DNA from: Bacteroidales bacterium
GTDB lineage: Bacteria; Bacteroidota; Bacteroidia; Bacteroidales; VadinHA17
Length of the DNA: 18,159 nt
Reading direction: 5' to 3'
NCBI GenBank assembly: GCA_003501665.1
Contig: DNOQ01000065.1
Span: 1 to 18,159, forward strand
The notes under the pieces were generated by a model. It saw only the letters and a program-made list of their open reading frames with translations, searched no databases and had not been told where the DNA came from. Below, one piece after another: positions 1 through 6,750 of this stretch; position 1 is the stretch's first letter, and each line of letters opens with the position of its first letter. A program made the position numbers and the translations under genes.

Positions 1-346
1 TGTGCCTTTTTTTTGCCAGTTCATTCCCGGGATGAACCTGTATCGAAAGATCTTGTCTCGCTTCAATAAGCTTTATAAGCAGAGGAAATTCATTTCCGAA
101 TTTTTCGAAAACCAGATCACCCGTTATGTCTCCCATGTATACTTCGATCAGTTCTTCAATATTGTTGCCGGCAAGGAAGCCGTTGCTTACTGTCGAAAGA
201 TTACCTGATACGGCCGATATTTCCCAGCTCTCTCCATACCTTCGGTCGGGCTTTCCTTTTTTGTTATACCGGTTGACAAATGAAGTTCCGCCCCAGATAG
301 TCTCCTTCAGAATCGGTTCAAATTTAAGCGGATACAGTTCCGACAT
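1..346 (-). CDS. manA: Mannose-6-phosphate isomerase, class I (partial, C-terminus beyond the left edge)
   Basis: Interconverts mannose 6-phosphate and fructose 6-phosphate in the cytoplasm, feeding GDP-mannose and glycan synthesis. The reverse-strand frame is open from the ATG at 346 to position 1, giving about 115 residues. It starts MSELYPLKFEPILKETIWGG, the usual start of Bacteroidota class I isomerases. A GESWEIS segment follows, then FPLLIKLIEA and SIQVHP. In the last, Gln103 and His105 are expected zinc ligands. The remaining zinc ligands and the catalytic C-terminal half lie outside the window. An in-frame ATG at 358 would add four residues (MINI); I prefer 346 because family members usually start one to three residues before YPLKF. 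The gene is divergent from udk, and a TAnnTTTG box on the minus strand at 433-440 could drive it. The identity is firm; the exact start is less so. Confidence 0.92.
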   Translation of the reverse strand, partial: MSELYPLKFEPILKETIWGGTSFVNRYNKKGKPDRRYGESWEISAVSGNLSTVSNGFLAGNNIEELIEVYMGDITGDLVFEKFGNEFPLLIKLIEARQDLSIQVHPGNELAKKRH

Positions 347-369
347 TATATTAATCATTTAAACTCATG

Positions 370-400
370 GCACTTCAGGCATTTTAGCGCACTTCAGGCA
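370..400. repeat. 12-bp direct repeat in the manA/udk divergent spacer
   Basis: The 12-mer GCACTTCAGGCA occurs at 370-381 and again at 389-400, a period of 19 bases, with TTTT after both copies (one base apart in spacing). It lies between two divergent genes. It could be a tandem regulator site spaced near two helical turns or a slippage duplication; nothing else shows a function. Confidence 0.5.
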
Positions 401-432
401 CTTTTCATTACCTTTATGCGGTTTAATCGGAA

Positions 433-440
433 CAAATTTA
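433..440 (-). promoter_or_regulatory. Candidate Bacteroidota -7 box for manA
   Basis: The minus strand reads TAAATTTG, an exact match to the Bacteroidota -7 consensus TAnnTTTG. Transcription would start near 426, leaving a leader of about 70-80 bases before manA. I see no good TTTG -33 element 19-21 bases upstream, and the box lies just in front of the udk start codon, so this is only a candidate. Confidence 0.35.
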
Positions 441-447
441 AGAATAA

Positions 448-1101
448 ATGCTAATTGTTGGGATAGCAGGAGGCACCGGTTCAGGAAAAACCACAGTTGT
501 CAATAAATTATTAAGGGAATTTCCGAACGGAGAGGTTATCGTTATCCCGCAGGATGCATATTATAAGGATAACGGACATATTTCTCCCGAAGAGAGACAG
601 AAGATCAACTTTGACCATCCCGCTTCGCTTGAATTCTCCCTTCTGATAAAACATCTGAAAGAGCTAAAGAGAGGCAGGCCGGTTGAAATGCCTGTTTATT
701 CATACCTTACCTGCCTGCGGTCGGAAGAAACAATCACTGTAAAACCTGCAAAGGTTATACTTGTGGAGGGCATTCTGATCCTTACCGATCAGGATCTGCG
801 CCAGATGTTTGATATCAGGGTATTTGTCGATGCCGACGCGGATGACCGGCTGGGACGGGTAATCCAGAGAGATATTGTTGAACGCGGGAGGTCATTAATG
901 ATGGTCCTGCAGAGGTATCACGATACTGTAAAACCATCCCATCTTCAGTTTATTGAACCGTCAAAACGGTATGCCGACATAATAATCCCGGGCGGCGGGG
1001 AGAATGAGGTAGGCATAAGAGTACTGATCTCCATCATTGAAAAGCACCTGAAAAGTAAAAATCCGGGTAAAAATGGTTCTTATGATGGCGGATTAATATA
1101 G
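448..1101 (+). CDS. udk: Uridine kinase (uridine/cytidine monophosphokinase)
   Basis: Phosphorylates uridine and cytidine to UMP and CMP in pyrimidine salvage; cytoplasmic. The 217-residue product is close to the usual 205-215 for bacterial Udk. A Walker A P-loop GGTGSGKTT is at residues 8-16, and IPQDAYYKD (about 33-41) carries the conserved Asp36 near the nucleoside. A later IVERGRS segment and the YHDTVKPSH motif are typical of the lid and the nucleoside-binding part. The first ATG places the P-loop at the normal distance from the N-terminus, and no Shine-Dalgarno is visible. An imperfect -7 box (TACCTTTA, 409-416) lies upstream. The gene is convergent with the alpha/beta hydrolase, 16 bases between stop codons. 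The last 12 residues are basic and low in complexity. Confidence 0.93.
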   Translation: MLIVGIAGGTGSGKTTVVNKLLREFPNGEVIVIPQDAYYKDNGHISPEERQKINFDHPASLEFSLLIKHLKELKRGRPVEMPVYSYLTCLRSEETITVKPAKVILVEGILILTDQDLRQMFDIRVFVDADADDRLGRVIQRDIVERGRSLMMVLQRYHDTVKPSHLQFIEPSKRYADIIIPGGGENEVGIRVLISIIEKHLKSKNPGKNGSYDGGLI

Positions 1102-1117
1102 TCGCGGTATTCTACTA

Positions 1118-1918
1118 TCATTTATCCAGCAGATCCAATAATGATGAAATAACGGCATCAGGATTGTCAGTATGCAGCCAGTGGCCGGCATCAGGTATTA
1201 TTTTTATTTCTGCAGAAGGAAAAAGCTTAAAAATATCGCTCCTGTCATCATCAGGGATATAATCTGATTTTTCGCCCTTGAGGAATATTACAGGGAAGCC
1301 GGTGACAGGTTTATAATTCTCTGAGGGTCTGGCTACTCCTTCCATTATATTTTCAAGGTTCCTTAAAATTGAAGGAGCATTGATTTTCCAGGAGAACTTA
1401 TTGTCAGATGTCCTTTGAATGTTTTTCATTATGAATCCCCTTGTTCTTTCGGATGATATTTTCTCAGCAAGAAGTAATTCTGCATCATTCCTGGTTGCAG
1501 CTCCGGAAACATCTGTTTCGAGAATGGCATTAAGTATTTCCAGATGCTGATAATATTCCGGGGTTCTAATATCGCTGGCGGGGAAAGGTGAAATATCGGC
1601 AATTGCCAGACCTTCAAGCTTTTCAGGCCATCTGACAGCGTATAAGATTGCTGTCTTTCCTCCCATACTGTGCCCTGCAAGAAAGAATTTGTTCAATCCG
1701 AGTTCATCTGAAAGTTCGTGGATATCGGAACTCATTGCGGTATAATCATGTACCCGGCTACGCGGAGAGAGACCATGGTTTCTGAGGTCAGGCAGATAAA
1801 CGGTAAAATCCGAACTGATGGCTTTGGCAACAGTTATCCAGTTATCAGAAGACCCGTACAAACCATGGAGGATCATAAGTGGTGGTCCTTCTCCGTATTT
1901 TCTGTAAAATAGTTTCAT
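1118..1918 (-). CDS. Alpha/beta-fold hydrolase, YbfF-type esterase family
   Basis: A 266-residue cytoplasmic alpha/beta hydrolase with no signal peptide; substrate unknown, and the family shows esterase or thioesterase activity on short acyl esters. The oxyanion segment LHGLYGSSDNW (about 17-27) precedes the nucleophile elbow GHSMGG with catalytic Ser84. His246 in DAGHWLH is the catalytic base. For the acid, Asp108 in IADISP aligns by spacing with the acid proposed in E. coli YbfF; Asp219 after strand 6 is the alternative. PDLRNHGLS (43-51) is typical of the YbfF group. It starts five bases after the pdxJ stop, so the two are very likely co-transcribed. That pairing recurs in Bacteroidota, but a role in vitamin B6 metabolism is not established by it. 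Confidence 0.86.
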   Translation of the reverse strand: MKLFYRKYGEGPPLMILHGLYGSSDNWITVAKAISSDFTVYLPDLRNHGLSPRSRVHDYTAMSSDIHELSDELGLNKFFLAGHSMGGKTAILYAVRWPEKLEGLAIADISPFPASDIRTPEYYQHLEILNAILETDVSGAATRNDAELLLAEKISSERTRGFIMKNIQRTSDNKFSWKINAPSILRNLENIMEGVARPSENYKPVTGFPVIFLKGEKSDYIPDDDRSDIFKLFPSAEIKIIPDAGHWLHTDNPDAVISSLLDLLDK

Positions 1919-1923
1919 CAGGA

Positions 1924-2640
1924 TTAGTCTGCCAGTTGTCTTTTATACATCTGGATTGTGTTTTCAAGGCCGAGATAAAGTGCATCGGATATAAGGGCAT
2001 GTCCTATGGATACTTCGAGTAACCAGGGTATGTTCTTATGGAGATAATTCAGATTATCAAGATTAAGATCGTGGCCGGCATTGATTCCCAGTCCTGCTTC
2101 TCTTGCCAGTTCTGAAGCCATTACAAAAGGTTTTACCGCTTCGGCGGCATTAATGGCGAAGCCGGATGCATAAGGTTCTGTATAGAGCTCAATTCTGTCA
2201 GCGCCGGTAAATGCCGCATTCTCAATGTTGACCAGGTTGGTATCGACAAAAAGTGATGTTCTGATTCCCTCATTTTTAAATGCTTTTACTACATCTGTCA
2301 GGAATCTCCTGTTTCTCACGGTATCCCAGCCGGCATTCGAGGTAATGGCGTCATGTCTGTCGGGTACCAAAGTTACCTGTTCGGGTTTTACCGAAAGTAC
2401 CAGATTGATAAAACTGTCAGTCGGATTACCTTCTATGTTGAATTCCGTCTTAATTACCGGTCTTAATTCAATAACATCCCTGTATTTTATATGACGTTCA
2501 TCGGGCCGTGGATGTACAGTGATACCGTCTGCACCAAAAAGCTGACAGTTTATGGCAGCATTCACCACATTCGGGATATTTCCGCCTCTTGCATTCCTTA
2601 TGGTAGCAATCTTGTTTATATTAACACTCAGCCTGGTCAT
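1924..2640 (-). CDS. pdxJ: Pyridoxine 5'-phosphate synthase
   Basis: Condenses 1-deoxy-D-xylulose 5-phosphate with 3-amino-2-oxopropyl phosphate to pyridoxine 5'-phosphate, the last ring-closing step of the DXP-dependent vitamin B6 pathway; cytoplasmic TIM-barrel enzyme, usually an octamer. At 238 residues it is full length. Key residues are visible: His43 and Arg45 in TVHPRPDERH, His50, Glu70 in FNIEGNP, and His190 in NAGHDLNL, matching the catalytic set known in the E. coli enzyme. SIGHALISDAL near the C-terminus is the phosphate-binding end. The ATG at 2640 starts the normal N-terminus (first strand TRLSVNINK). It leads a two-gene minus-strand unit with the hydrolase downstream, and a -7 box lies about 40 bases upstream. 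Confidence 0.97.
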   Translation of the reverse strand: MTRLSVNINKIATIRNARGGNIPNVVNAAINCQLFGADGITVHPRPDERHIKYRDVIELRPVIKTEFNIEGNPTDSFINLVLSVKPEQVTLVPDRHDAITSNAGWDTVRNRRFLTDVVKAFKNEGIRTSLFVDTNLVNIENAAFTGADRIELYTEPYASGFAINAAEAVKPFVMASELAREAGLGINAGHDLNLDNLNYLHKNIPWLLEVSIGHALISDALYLGLENTIQMYKRQLAD

Positions 2641-2680
2641 AAAATAAATGTTTACTTTTTACGTATTGTTATTCGCTATA

Positions 2681-2688
2681 CAAAAGTA
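2681..2688 (-). promoter_or_regulatory. Candidate Bacteroidota -7 box for pdxJ
   Basis: The minus strand reads TACTTTTG, an exact TAnnTTTG match, 41 bases upstream of the pdxJ ATG. Predicted initiation near 2673 would leave a leader of about 33 bases. No clear -33 TTTG is seen; an A-run of nine lies upstream instead. The opposite strand of the same 94-bp spacer must serve the CBS-ACT gene, for which I find no convincing box. Confidence 0.45.
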
Positions 2689-2734
2689 ATACAACTGGCT
2701 TTTTTTTTATTACTTTACATAAAAAATAACCTTT

Positions 2735-3400
2735 ATGGTTGCTGTTGATCTGATTTCGGACATTATTCCATCGCTTAAAACATCTGATACGGGGCAGACT
2801 GCATTGAACTGGATGGAGATTTTCAGGATATCTCATTTACCTATCGTAAATAATCTCGATTTCCTCGGGCTGATTTCCGACAGTGATATCTATGACATGA
2901 ATCAGCCGGAAGAACCTATTGGTAATCATGAACTTACTTTATTAAAGCCTTATGTTAAGGATGATCAGCACCTTTTTGAAGTGATCGGGGTCGCTGCCCG
3001 CCTTAAGTTGTCGGTGATCCCGGTGCTGGATGATAATAATCATTATCTGGGAGTTATTACAGCCAGCGATCTTATCAGGTATATAGCCTCAACTTCGTCG
3101 ATGGATCAGCCGGGAGGGATTATAGTTCTTGAAATGACAGAAAGGGATTATTCACTTTCGCAGATTGCACAGATCATAGAAAGCAATAATATAAAGGTAT
3201 TAAGCATGTATATAACATCTCCGGCCGATTCAACACGGCTTGAGGTAACGCTTAAAGTTAATGAAACCGATCTTCTGGCAGTTATCCGGACATTCGAAAG
3301 ATATAATTATGATGTCAAGACCTGGATAACCACTAACGATTCTCTCGACCGGTTTTATTCGGAGAGATTCGATATGTTGATGAAATTTTTGAATATGTAA
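2735..3400 (+). CDS. CBS-pair protein with C-terminal ACT-like domain
   Basis: A 221-residue soluble protein with two CBS motifs and a C-terminal regulatory fold, an AcuB-like arrangement. CBS1 spans about 1-55 (SHLPIVNNLDFLGLISDSDIYD) and CBS2 about 68-118 (SVIPVLDDNNHYLGVITASDL); paired CBS motifs usually bind adenine nucleotides. Residues 127-200 (from GGIIVLEMTERDYSLSQIAQ) look like an ACT domain of the kind that binds small ligands or forms dimers. No catalytic domain is present, so a regulatory role is likely; ligand and partner are unknown. It lies five bases upstream of NAD kinase and keeps that position across Bacteroidota. An energy- or nucleotide-sensing input on NADP supply is plausible but not shown by sequence. 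Confidence 0.88.
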   Translation: MVAVDLISDIIPSLKTSDTGQTALNWMEIFRISHLPIVNNLDFLGLISDSDIYDMNQPEEPIGNHELTLLKPYVKDDQHLFEVIGVAARLKLSVIPVLDDNNHYLGVITASDLIRYIASTSSMDQPGGIIVLEMTERDYSLSQIAQIIESNNIKVLSMYITSPADSTRLEVTLKVNETDLLAVIRTFERYNYDVKTWITTNDSLDRFYSERFDMLMKFLNM

Positions 3401-3405
3401 CAGCT

Positions 3406-4284
3406 ATGCTGAAAAAGGTTGCTATTTACAGTAAAGATAATAATACCAGAACGAGAGATGCCGTACAAAAGCTGGTCAGCGAATTCTGCAGAAGGGGTAT
3501 TGAAGTCAGGATTTATCAGAAACCCGGTGATATAGTGGTAACTGGTATGCATTATCTGGTCAGGCCGTTTACCAGTTTTGAATCAGTTACTGATCTTCCC
3601 GATATGATACTGAGTGTGGGTGGTGATGGCACTTTTCTGGAGACTGTACTTAAAGTAAAGGATTACGGGATCCCTGTTGCAGGGGTCAATACAGGGAGAA
3701 TGGGATTCCTGGCAAATATACCAAATGAGGAGATAGGAAATTCGGTTGATCAGCTGTGTAAGAATGATTATGAGATCATTGAAAGGTCATTACTGGAAAT
3801 AACAAAGCCTGAAGGATTATTCGGAGAGGAATCCCCTTCTGCTCTCAACGAGATCACGATACAGAAATCGTTACTTAGCATGATAATTATTCATGTTTAT
3901 GTTAACGGAGTATTTTTAAATACCTATTGGGCCGACGGGCTGATTGTTTCTACGGCCACAGGCTCAACGGCATACAATCTGAGTGCCGGAGGACCCATTC
4001 TTTCACCAGAGGATGAGAGTATAGTTATCTCACCCATCTCGCCTCATAATCTGACAATAAGACCGATTGTACTGTCGGGTAAGAGTGAGCTCAGGATGGT
4101 GATGGAAGGCAGAACGGAGGAGTGTCTTGCAACCTGCGATTTCAGGTTCCGTAAGATCCCGCTGAGTGAAGAGATTCATATTATTCAGGGCAAACCAAAA
4201 CTTAAAACGGTTATGCTTAACGGAAGGGATTTTTACAGTACTCTGAGAAACAGGCTAATGTGGGGAGCTGATAAAAGGAACTGA
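3406..4284 (+). CDS. nadK: NAD kinase
   Basis: Uses ATP to phosphorylate NAD to NADP in the cytoplasm; the only known route to NADP. The product has 292 residues, normal for the family. The hallmark GGDGT is at residues 72-76 with the catalytic Asp in its middle. Further NAD-site motifs are VNTGRMGFLANI (94-105), LNEIT (147-151) and DGLIVSTATGSTAYNLSAGG (178-197). The ATG at 3406 follows the CBS-ACT stop after five bases, and the N-terminus MLKKVAIYSK forms the expected first beta strand. The gene ends the first part of the plus-strand cluster; a 235-bp spacer with its own promoter box follows, so the envelope genes can be transcribed separately. Confidence 0.97.
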   Translation: MLKKVAIYSKDNNTRTRDAVQKLVSEFCRRGIEVRIYQKPGDIVVTGMHYLVRPFTSFESVTDLPDMILSVGGDGTFLETVLKVKDYGIPVAGVNTGRMGFLANIPNEEIGNSVDQLCKNDYEIIERSLLEITKPEGLFGEESPSALNEITIQKSLLSMIIIHVYVNGVFLNTYWADGLIVSTATGSTAYNLSAGGPILSPEDESIVISPISPHNLTIRPIVLSGKSELRMVMEGRTEECLATCDFRFRKIPLSEEIHIIQGKPKLKTVMLNGRDFYSTLRNRLMWGADKRN

Positions 4285-4394
4285 TTCATTGCGGCAGGTA
4301 TTTTTTTTTGTTTTTCAACAAAATGTGGTTAATATTATTCAGGATGATATTTATTTTTATAAAGGAATTTTACATTCTCTGAAATTTAGATTAT

Positions 4395-4402
4395 TATATT
4401 TG
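4395..4402 (+). promoter_or_regulatory. Candidate Bacteroidota -7 box upstream of the envelope-biogenesis cluster
   Basis: TATATTTG is an exact match to TAnnTTTG in the AT-rich 235-bp spacer after nadK. Transcription would begin near 4409 and give a leader of about 110 bases. A TTTTA tract at 4367-4371 is a weak -33 candidate, with a gap of 23 bases that is slightly long. This is the likeliest start for the DUF6089-uppS-bamA-skp transcript. Confidence 0.45.
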
Positions 4403-4425
4403 TATCTGCAACAAAAACTGTCTTA

Positions 4426-4488
4426 TGGAATAGCCACGATAAGTAAAACATCAAGCGTTATGAATATTTATATATTATGGCTATTCCA
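4426..4488 (+). repeat. Perfect 11-bp inverted repeat with 41-base loop in the leader of the envelope cluster
   Basis: TGGAATAGCCA at 4426-4436 is the exact reverse complement of TGGCTATTCCA at 4478-4488. The 41-base interior contains a small hairpin (AATAT 4463-4467, ATATT 4472-4476, loop TTAT). Right after the second arm comes a 10-bp palindrome, AATGATCATT, at 4489-4498. The structure would fall inside the transcribed leader, 31 bases before the first start codon. No T-run follows, so it is not a classical terminator. A leader RNA element or a small degenerate inverted-repeat element are both possible; no target-site duplication is visible at its ends. Confidence 0.6.
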
Positions 4489-4519
4489 AATGATCATTGA
4501 ATAATTAAAAAATATACAG

Positions 4520-5278
4520 ATGAAGCGGTCCATTTTAATCCTGCTGATTTTTTTTCTGGCAATCCCGTTTTCCAATGCCCAGTTGTGGAAAATGAGAAGA
4601 TGGGAGGTAGTTACCGCTGCCGGACCTTCCTTTTTCTTCGGAGACATAGGAGGGTATTCCAGAACTGAGAATTATCTAGGTTTCAGGGATGTGAGTTACC
4701 TGCAGACACGTTATGATGTTAATGTAAACGTGAGGTACAGGCTGGGACGGGAGTTTAATCTCCGGGGCAGTATGACTTACGGGCTCTTTCATGCAACTGA
4801 CGAAAGAGGATCAAATGAAAACAGACCCTATGAATCGTCCACGACATTTTTTGAACCAGCCTTTCTCGCGGAATATTATTTTGTCAAGAACAAGGCCGAA
4901 AGCAGTTATTTATTCCAGAAACGCAGGGGAAGGTTTATCTGGTCAATTCTGAAATCTCTTGATTTTTATGGTTTTGCGGGTGTGGGAGGGATAGCATATA
5001 ATGTAAGCGGAAATGATGCACTGGTTGCAAAACAGGCATTGGAAGGATATCCCGACAGTGGATTTGATCTTGTAATTCCGGGTGGTGTGGGAGCCACTCT
5101 TGTATATTCACCCAATCTAAATTTTGGTCTTGAACTTGGAGGCAGATATGCCTTCACCGATTATCTTGACGGTTATACTTCACAATTTTCCAAAGCAAAT
5201 GACGTTTATTATTTTTTGAACTTAACAGTTACTTATAAGCTGAAAACCGGGCCGCGGGGATTGCCCTCATTCAGATAA
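4520..5278 (+). CDS. DUF6089-type outer-membrane beta-barrel protein, first copy
   Basis: A 252-residue exported protein, probably an outer-membrane beta barrel of unknown function. A signal peptide is clear: basic MKR, hydrophobic SILILLIFFLAIPF, then SNA before Gln21. The mature part alternates aromatic and polar residues as in transmembrane strands and begins with WEVVTAAGPSFFFGDIGGYS; the FFGDIGG motif is typical of DUF6089 proteins. There are glycine-rich strand segments (FAGVGGIAYN, GVGATLVYSPNLNFGLELGG) and a C-terminal strand VYYFLNLTVTYKL. No catalytic motif is seen. A second family member follows after 20 bases, and both sit before uppS and bamA, a recurrent neighbourhood in Bacteroidota. 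Link to envelope assembly is inferred from that context. Confidence 0.82.
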   Translation: MKRSILILLIFFLAIPFSNAQLWKMRRWEVVTAAGPSFFFGDIGGYSRTENYLGFRDVSYLQTRYDVNVNVRYRLGREFNLRGSMTYGLFHATDERGSNENRPYESSTTFFEPAFLAEYYFVKNKAESSYLFQKRRGRFIWSILKSLDFYGFAGVGGIAYNVSGNDALVAKQALEGYPDSGFDLVIPGGVGATLVYSPNLNFGLELGGRYAFTDYLDGYTSQFSKANDVYYFLNLTVTYKLKTGPRGLPSFR

Positions 5279-5298
5279 TAATAAGCGGATCATTTTTA

Positions 5299-5994
5299 AT
5301 GAAACGAATACCCTGGATTATCTTTTTTAGCAGTTTATTTATTTCCGTATCCGGGCAGCGCAATGCCGATTACGGAGTATTTGGCGGCGTTTCAACCTAC
5401 ATTGGTGATATCAATCCCGGGAGGTTGATATATGCACCTCTGCCGGCAGCAGGTGTCCTTTACAGATATAATTTTCACCCGCGCCAGGCCCTCAGGGCAA
5501 ATATTTTTTATGGCGGACTGAGGGGCAGAGATATGGATTTTGCCAATAACTTCCAGACTGTAAGAGACTCATCATTTTCGGGAAGCGTGGGAGAACTGGC
5601 AGTTCAGTTTGAGTTTAATTTCCTTCCTTTTACCACACAGGGCCGGCTCTGGGATTTCTCTCCGTATTTTGCGGCAGGAGCAGGTGTGGCATACATTAAT
5701 TCCACAACAGCTTCTGATATCCGGGCAACCTCATTCCAGCCGGTTATCCCGTTTTCAATAGGATTCAAGATCAATATACATAAAAATATGGGATTGGAAG
5801 CTGAATATGGGTTTCGTAAAACTTTTTATGATAACTTTGACGGCTTAAATGATATGGTTGCACAGGAAGATCACGGACTGATCCATAATAATGACTGGTA
5901 TTCATTTGCAGGTATTGTACTTACATGGAAAATTTACAACAGGCTGAAAGGATGCCCGGCATATGCTGATGTGGACGGTAAACGCAGACGTTAG
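5299..5994 (+). CDS. DUF6089-type outer-membrane beta-barrel protein, second copy
   Basis: A 231-residue secreted protein related in design to its upstream neighbour. The signal peptide is MKRIPWIIFFSSLFISVSG with cleavage before Gln20. The mature start, YGVFGGVSTYIGDINPGRL, matches the family pattern in which a strand with GD follows the N-terminus. Further strand-like stretches are VLYRYNFHPRQALRANIFYG, FSPYFAAGAGVAYIN and MGLEAEYGFRKTFYDNFDGL. The GLEAEYGFRKTF..D.LD-like pattern is frequent in these small barrels. It ends in a basic tail (GKRRR) rather than an aromatic residue. Its TAG stop is directly followed by the uppS ATG (TAGATG), so it is translationally linked to uppS. Function is unknown; duplication of the family here is likely ancient given the low visible identity. 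Confidence 0.84.
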   Translation: MKRIPWIIFFSSLFISVSGQRNADYGVFGGVSTYIGDINPGRLIYAPLPAAGVLYRYNFHPRQALRANIFYGGLRGRDMDFANNFQTVRDSSFSGSVGELAVQFEFNFLPFTTQGRLWDFSPYFAAGAGVAYINSTTASDIRATSFQPVIPFSIGFKINIHKNMGLEAEYGFRKTFYDNFDGLNDMVAQEDHGLIHNNDWYSFAGIVLTWKIYNRLKGCPAYADVDGKRRR

Positions 5995-6744
5995 ATGATT
6001 TCGCTCAGGGAAAAGATAAACATGAACAATCTGCCAGTCCATATTGCCATAATTATGGACGGAAACGGCAGGTGGGCTGCCCGGCACGGGCATGACAGGG
6101 TTTTTGGCCATCAGAAAGGAGTTGAACCTGTACGAAATGTTGTGGAGGCTGCTGCCGAGCTTGGTATCCGGTACCTCACACTGTACGCGTTCTCTACCGA
6201 AAACTGGGAAAGACCCGGTAAAGAGGTGTCAGCACTTATGGGCCTTATGGTGCAATCACTTAATAACGAAAGAGATAATCTTTTAAAAAACAAAATAAAA
6301 CTCGTTGCAATAGGCGATCTCGACCGACTTGAAGATGAAGTCAGATCAAAATTACTTGATACTATAAATATTACATCAGGATCGACCGGATTGAATCTTA
6401 TACTGGCATTGAGTTACAGCTCAAGATGGGAAATAATGGAGGCAGTAAAAAAAATTGCCGGAGATGTAAAGGCAGGAGTGCTTGACGCCGGAATAATTAA
6501 TGAAGATGAATTTGAAAAAAGACTCACAACCCGTGGCATTCCCGATCCCGACCTCATGATCAGGACAGGCGGGGAACTGAGAATCAGCAATTTCCTTTTA
6601 TGGCAACTGGCATATACAGAATTATATTTTACCGAAATACTTTGGCCTGATTTTGGTAAGGAAGATTTTTATGGTGCAATTGTTGACTTCCAGAACAGAG
6701 AAAGACGATTTGGAAAAACGAGTGAACAGATTTTGGAAAATTAA
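5995..6744 (+). CDS. uppS: Isoprenyl transferase (undecaprenyl diphosphate synthase)
   Basis: Adds isopentenyl units to farnesyl diphosphate in cis to make undecaprenyl diphosphate, the lipid carrier for peptidoglycan and surface glycans; works at the cytoplasmic face of the membrane. The 249-residue product carries HIAIIMDGNGRWA (16-28) with catalytic Asp22, then GHQKGVE (38-44), LTLYAFSTENW (61-71) and the C-terminal RTGGELRISNFLLWQLAYTE segment with the diphosphate-binding arginines. The start at 5995 directly abuts the upstream stop and gives the MISLREKINMNNLP extension common in Bacteroidota homologues; the internal ATG at 6022 would remove nine residues. bamA follows after six bases. 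Joint expression with BamA links lipid-carrier supply and outer-membrane assembly. Confidence 0.97.
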   Translation: MISLREKINMNNLPVHIAIIMDGNGRWAARHGHDRVFGHQKGVEPVRNVVEAAAELGIRYLTLYAFSTENWERPGKEVSALMGLMVQSLNNERDNLLKNKIKLVAIGDLDRLEDEVRSKLLDTINITSGSTGLNLILALSYSSRWEIMEAVKKIAGDVKAGVLDAGIINEDEFEKRLTTRGIPDPDLMIRTGGELRISNFLLWQLAYTELYFTEILWPDFGKEDFYGAIVDFQNRERRFGKTSEQILEN

Positions 6745-6750
6745 TAAAGA

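Noticed and set aside
126..362. 78-residue plus-strand open frame at the left end
   Set aside because: The opposite strand encodes the N-terminus of mannose-6-phosphate isomerase with recognisable motifs, so this frame is antisense noise.
1097..1118. ATAGT/ACTAT inverted repeat between the convergent udk and hydrolase genes
   Set aside because: The stem has only five AT-rich pairs and no T-run, too weak to call a bidirectional terminator.
4289..4504. 71-residue plus-strand open frame between nadK and the first DUF6089 gene
   Set aside because: It lies in an AT-rich spacer, has a random-looking hydrophobic composition, no family resemblance, and crosses the candidate promoter and the inverted repeat.
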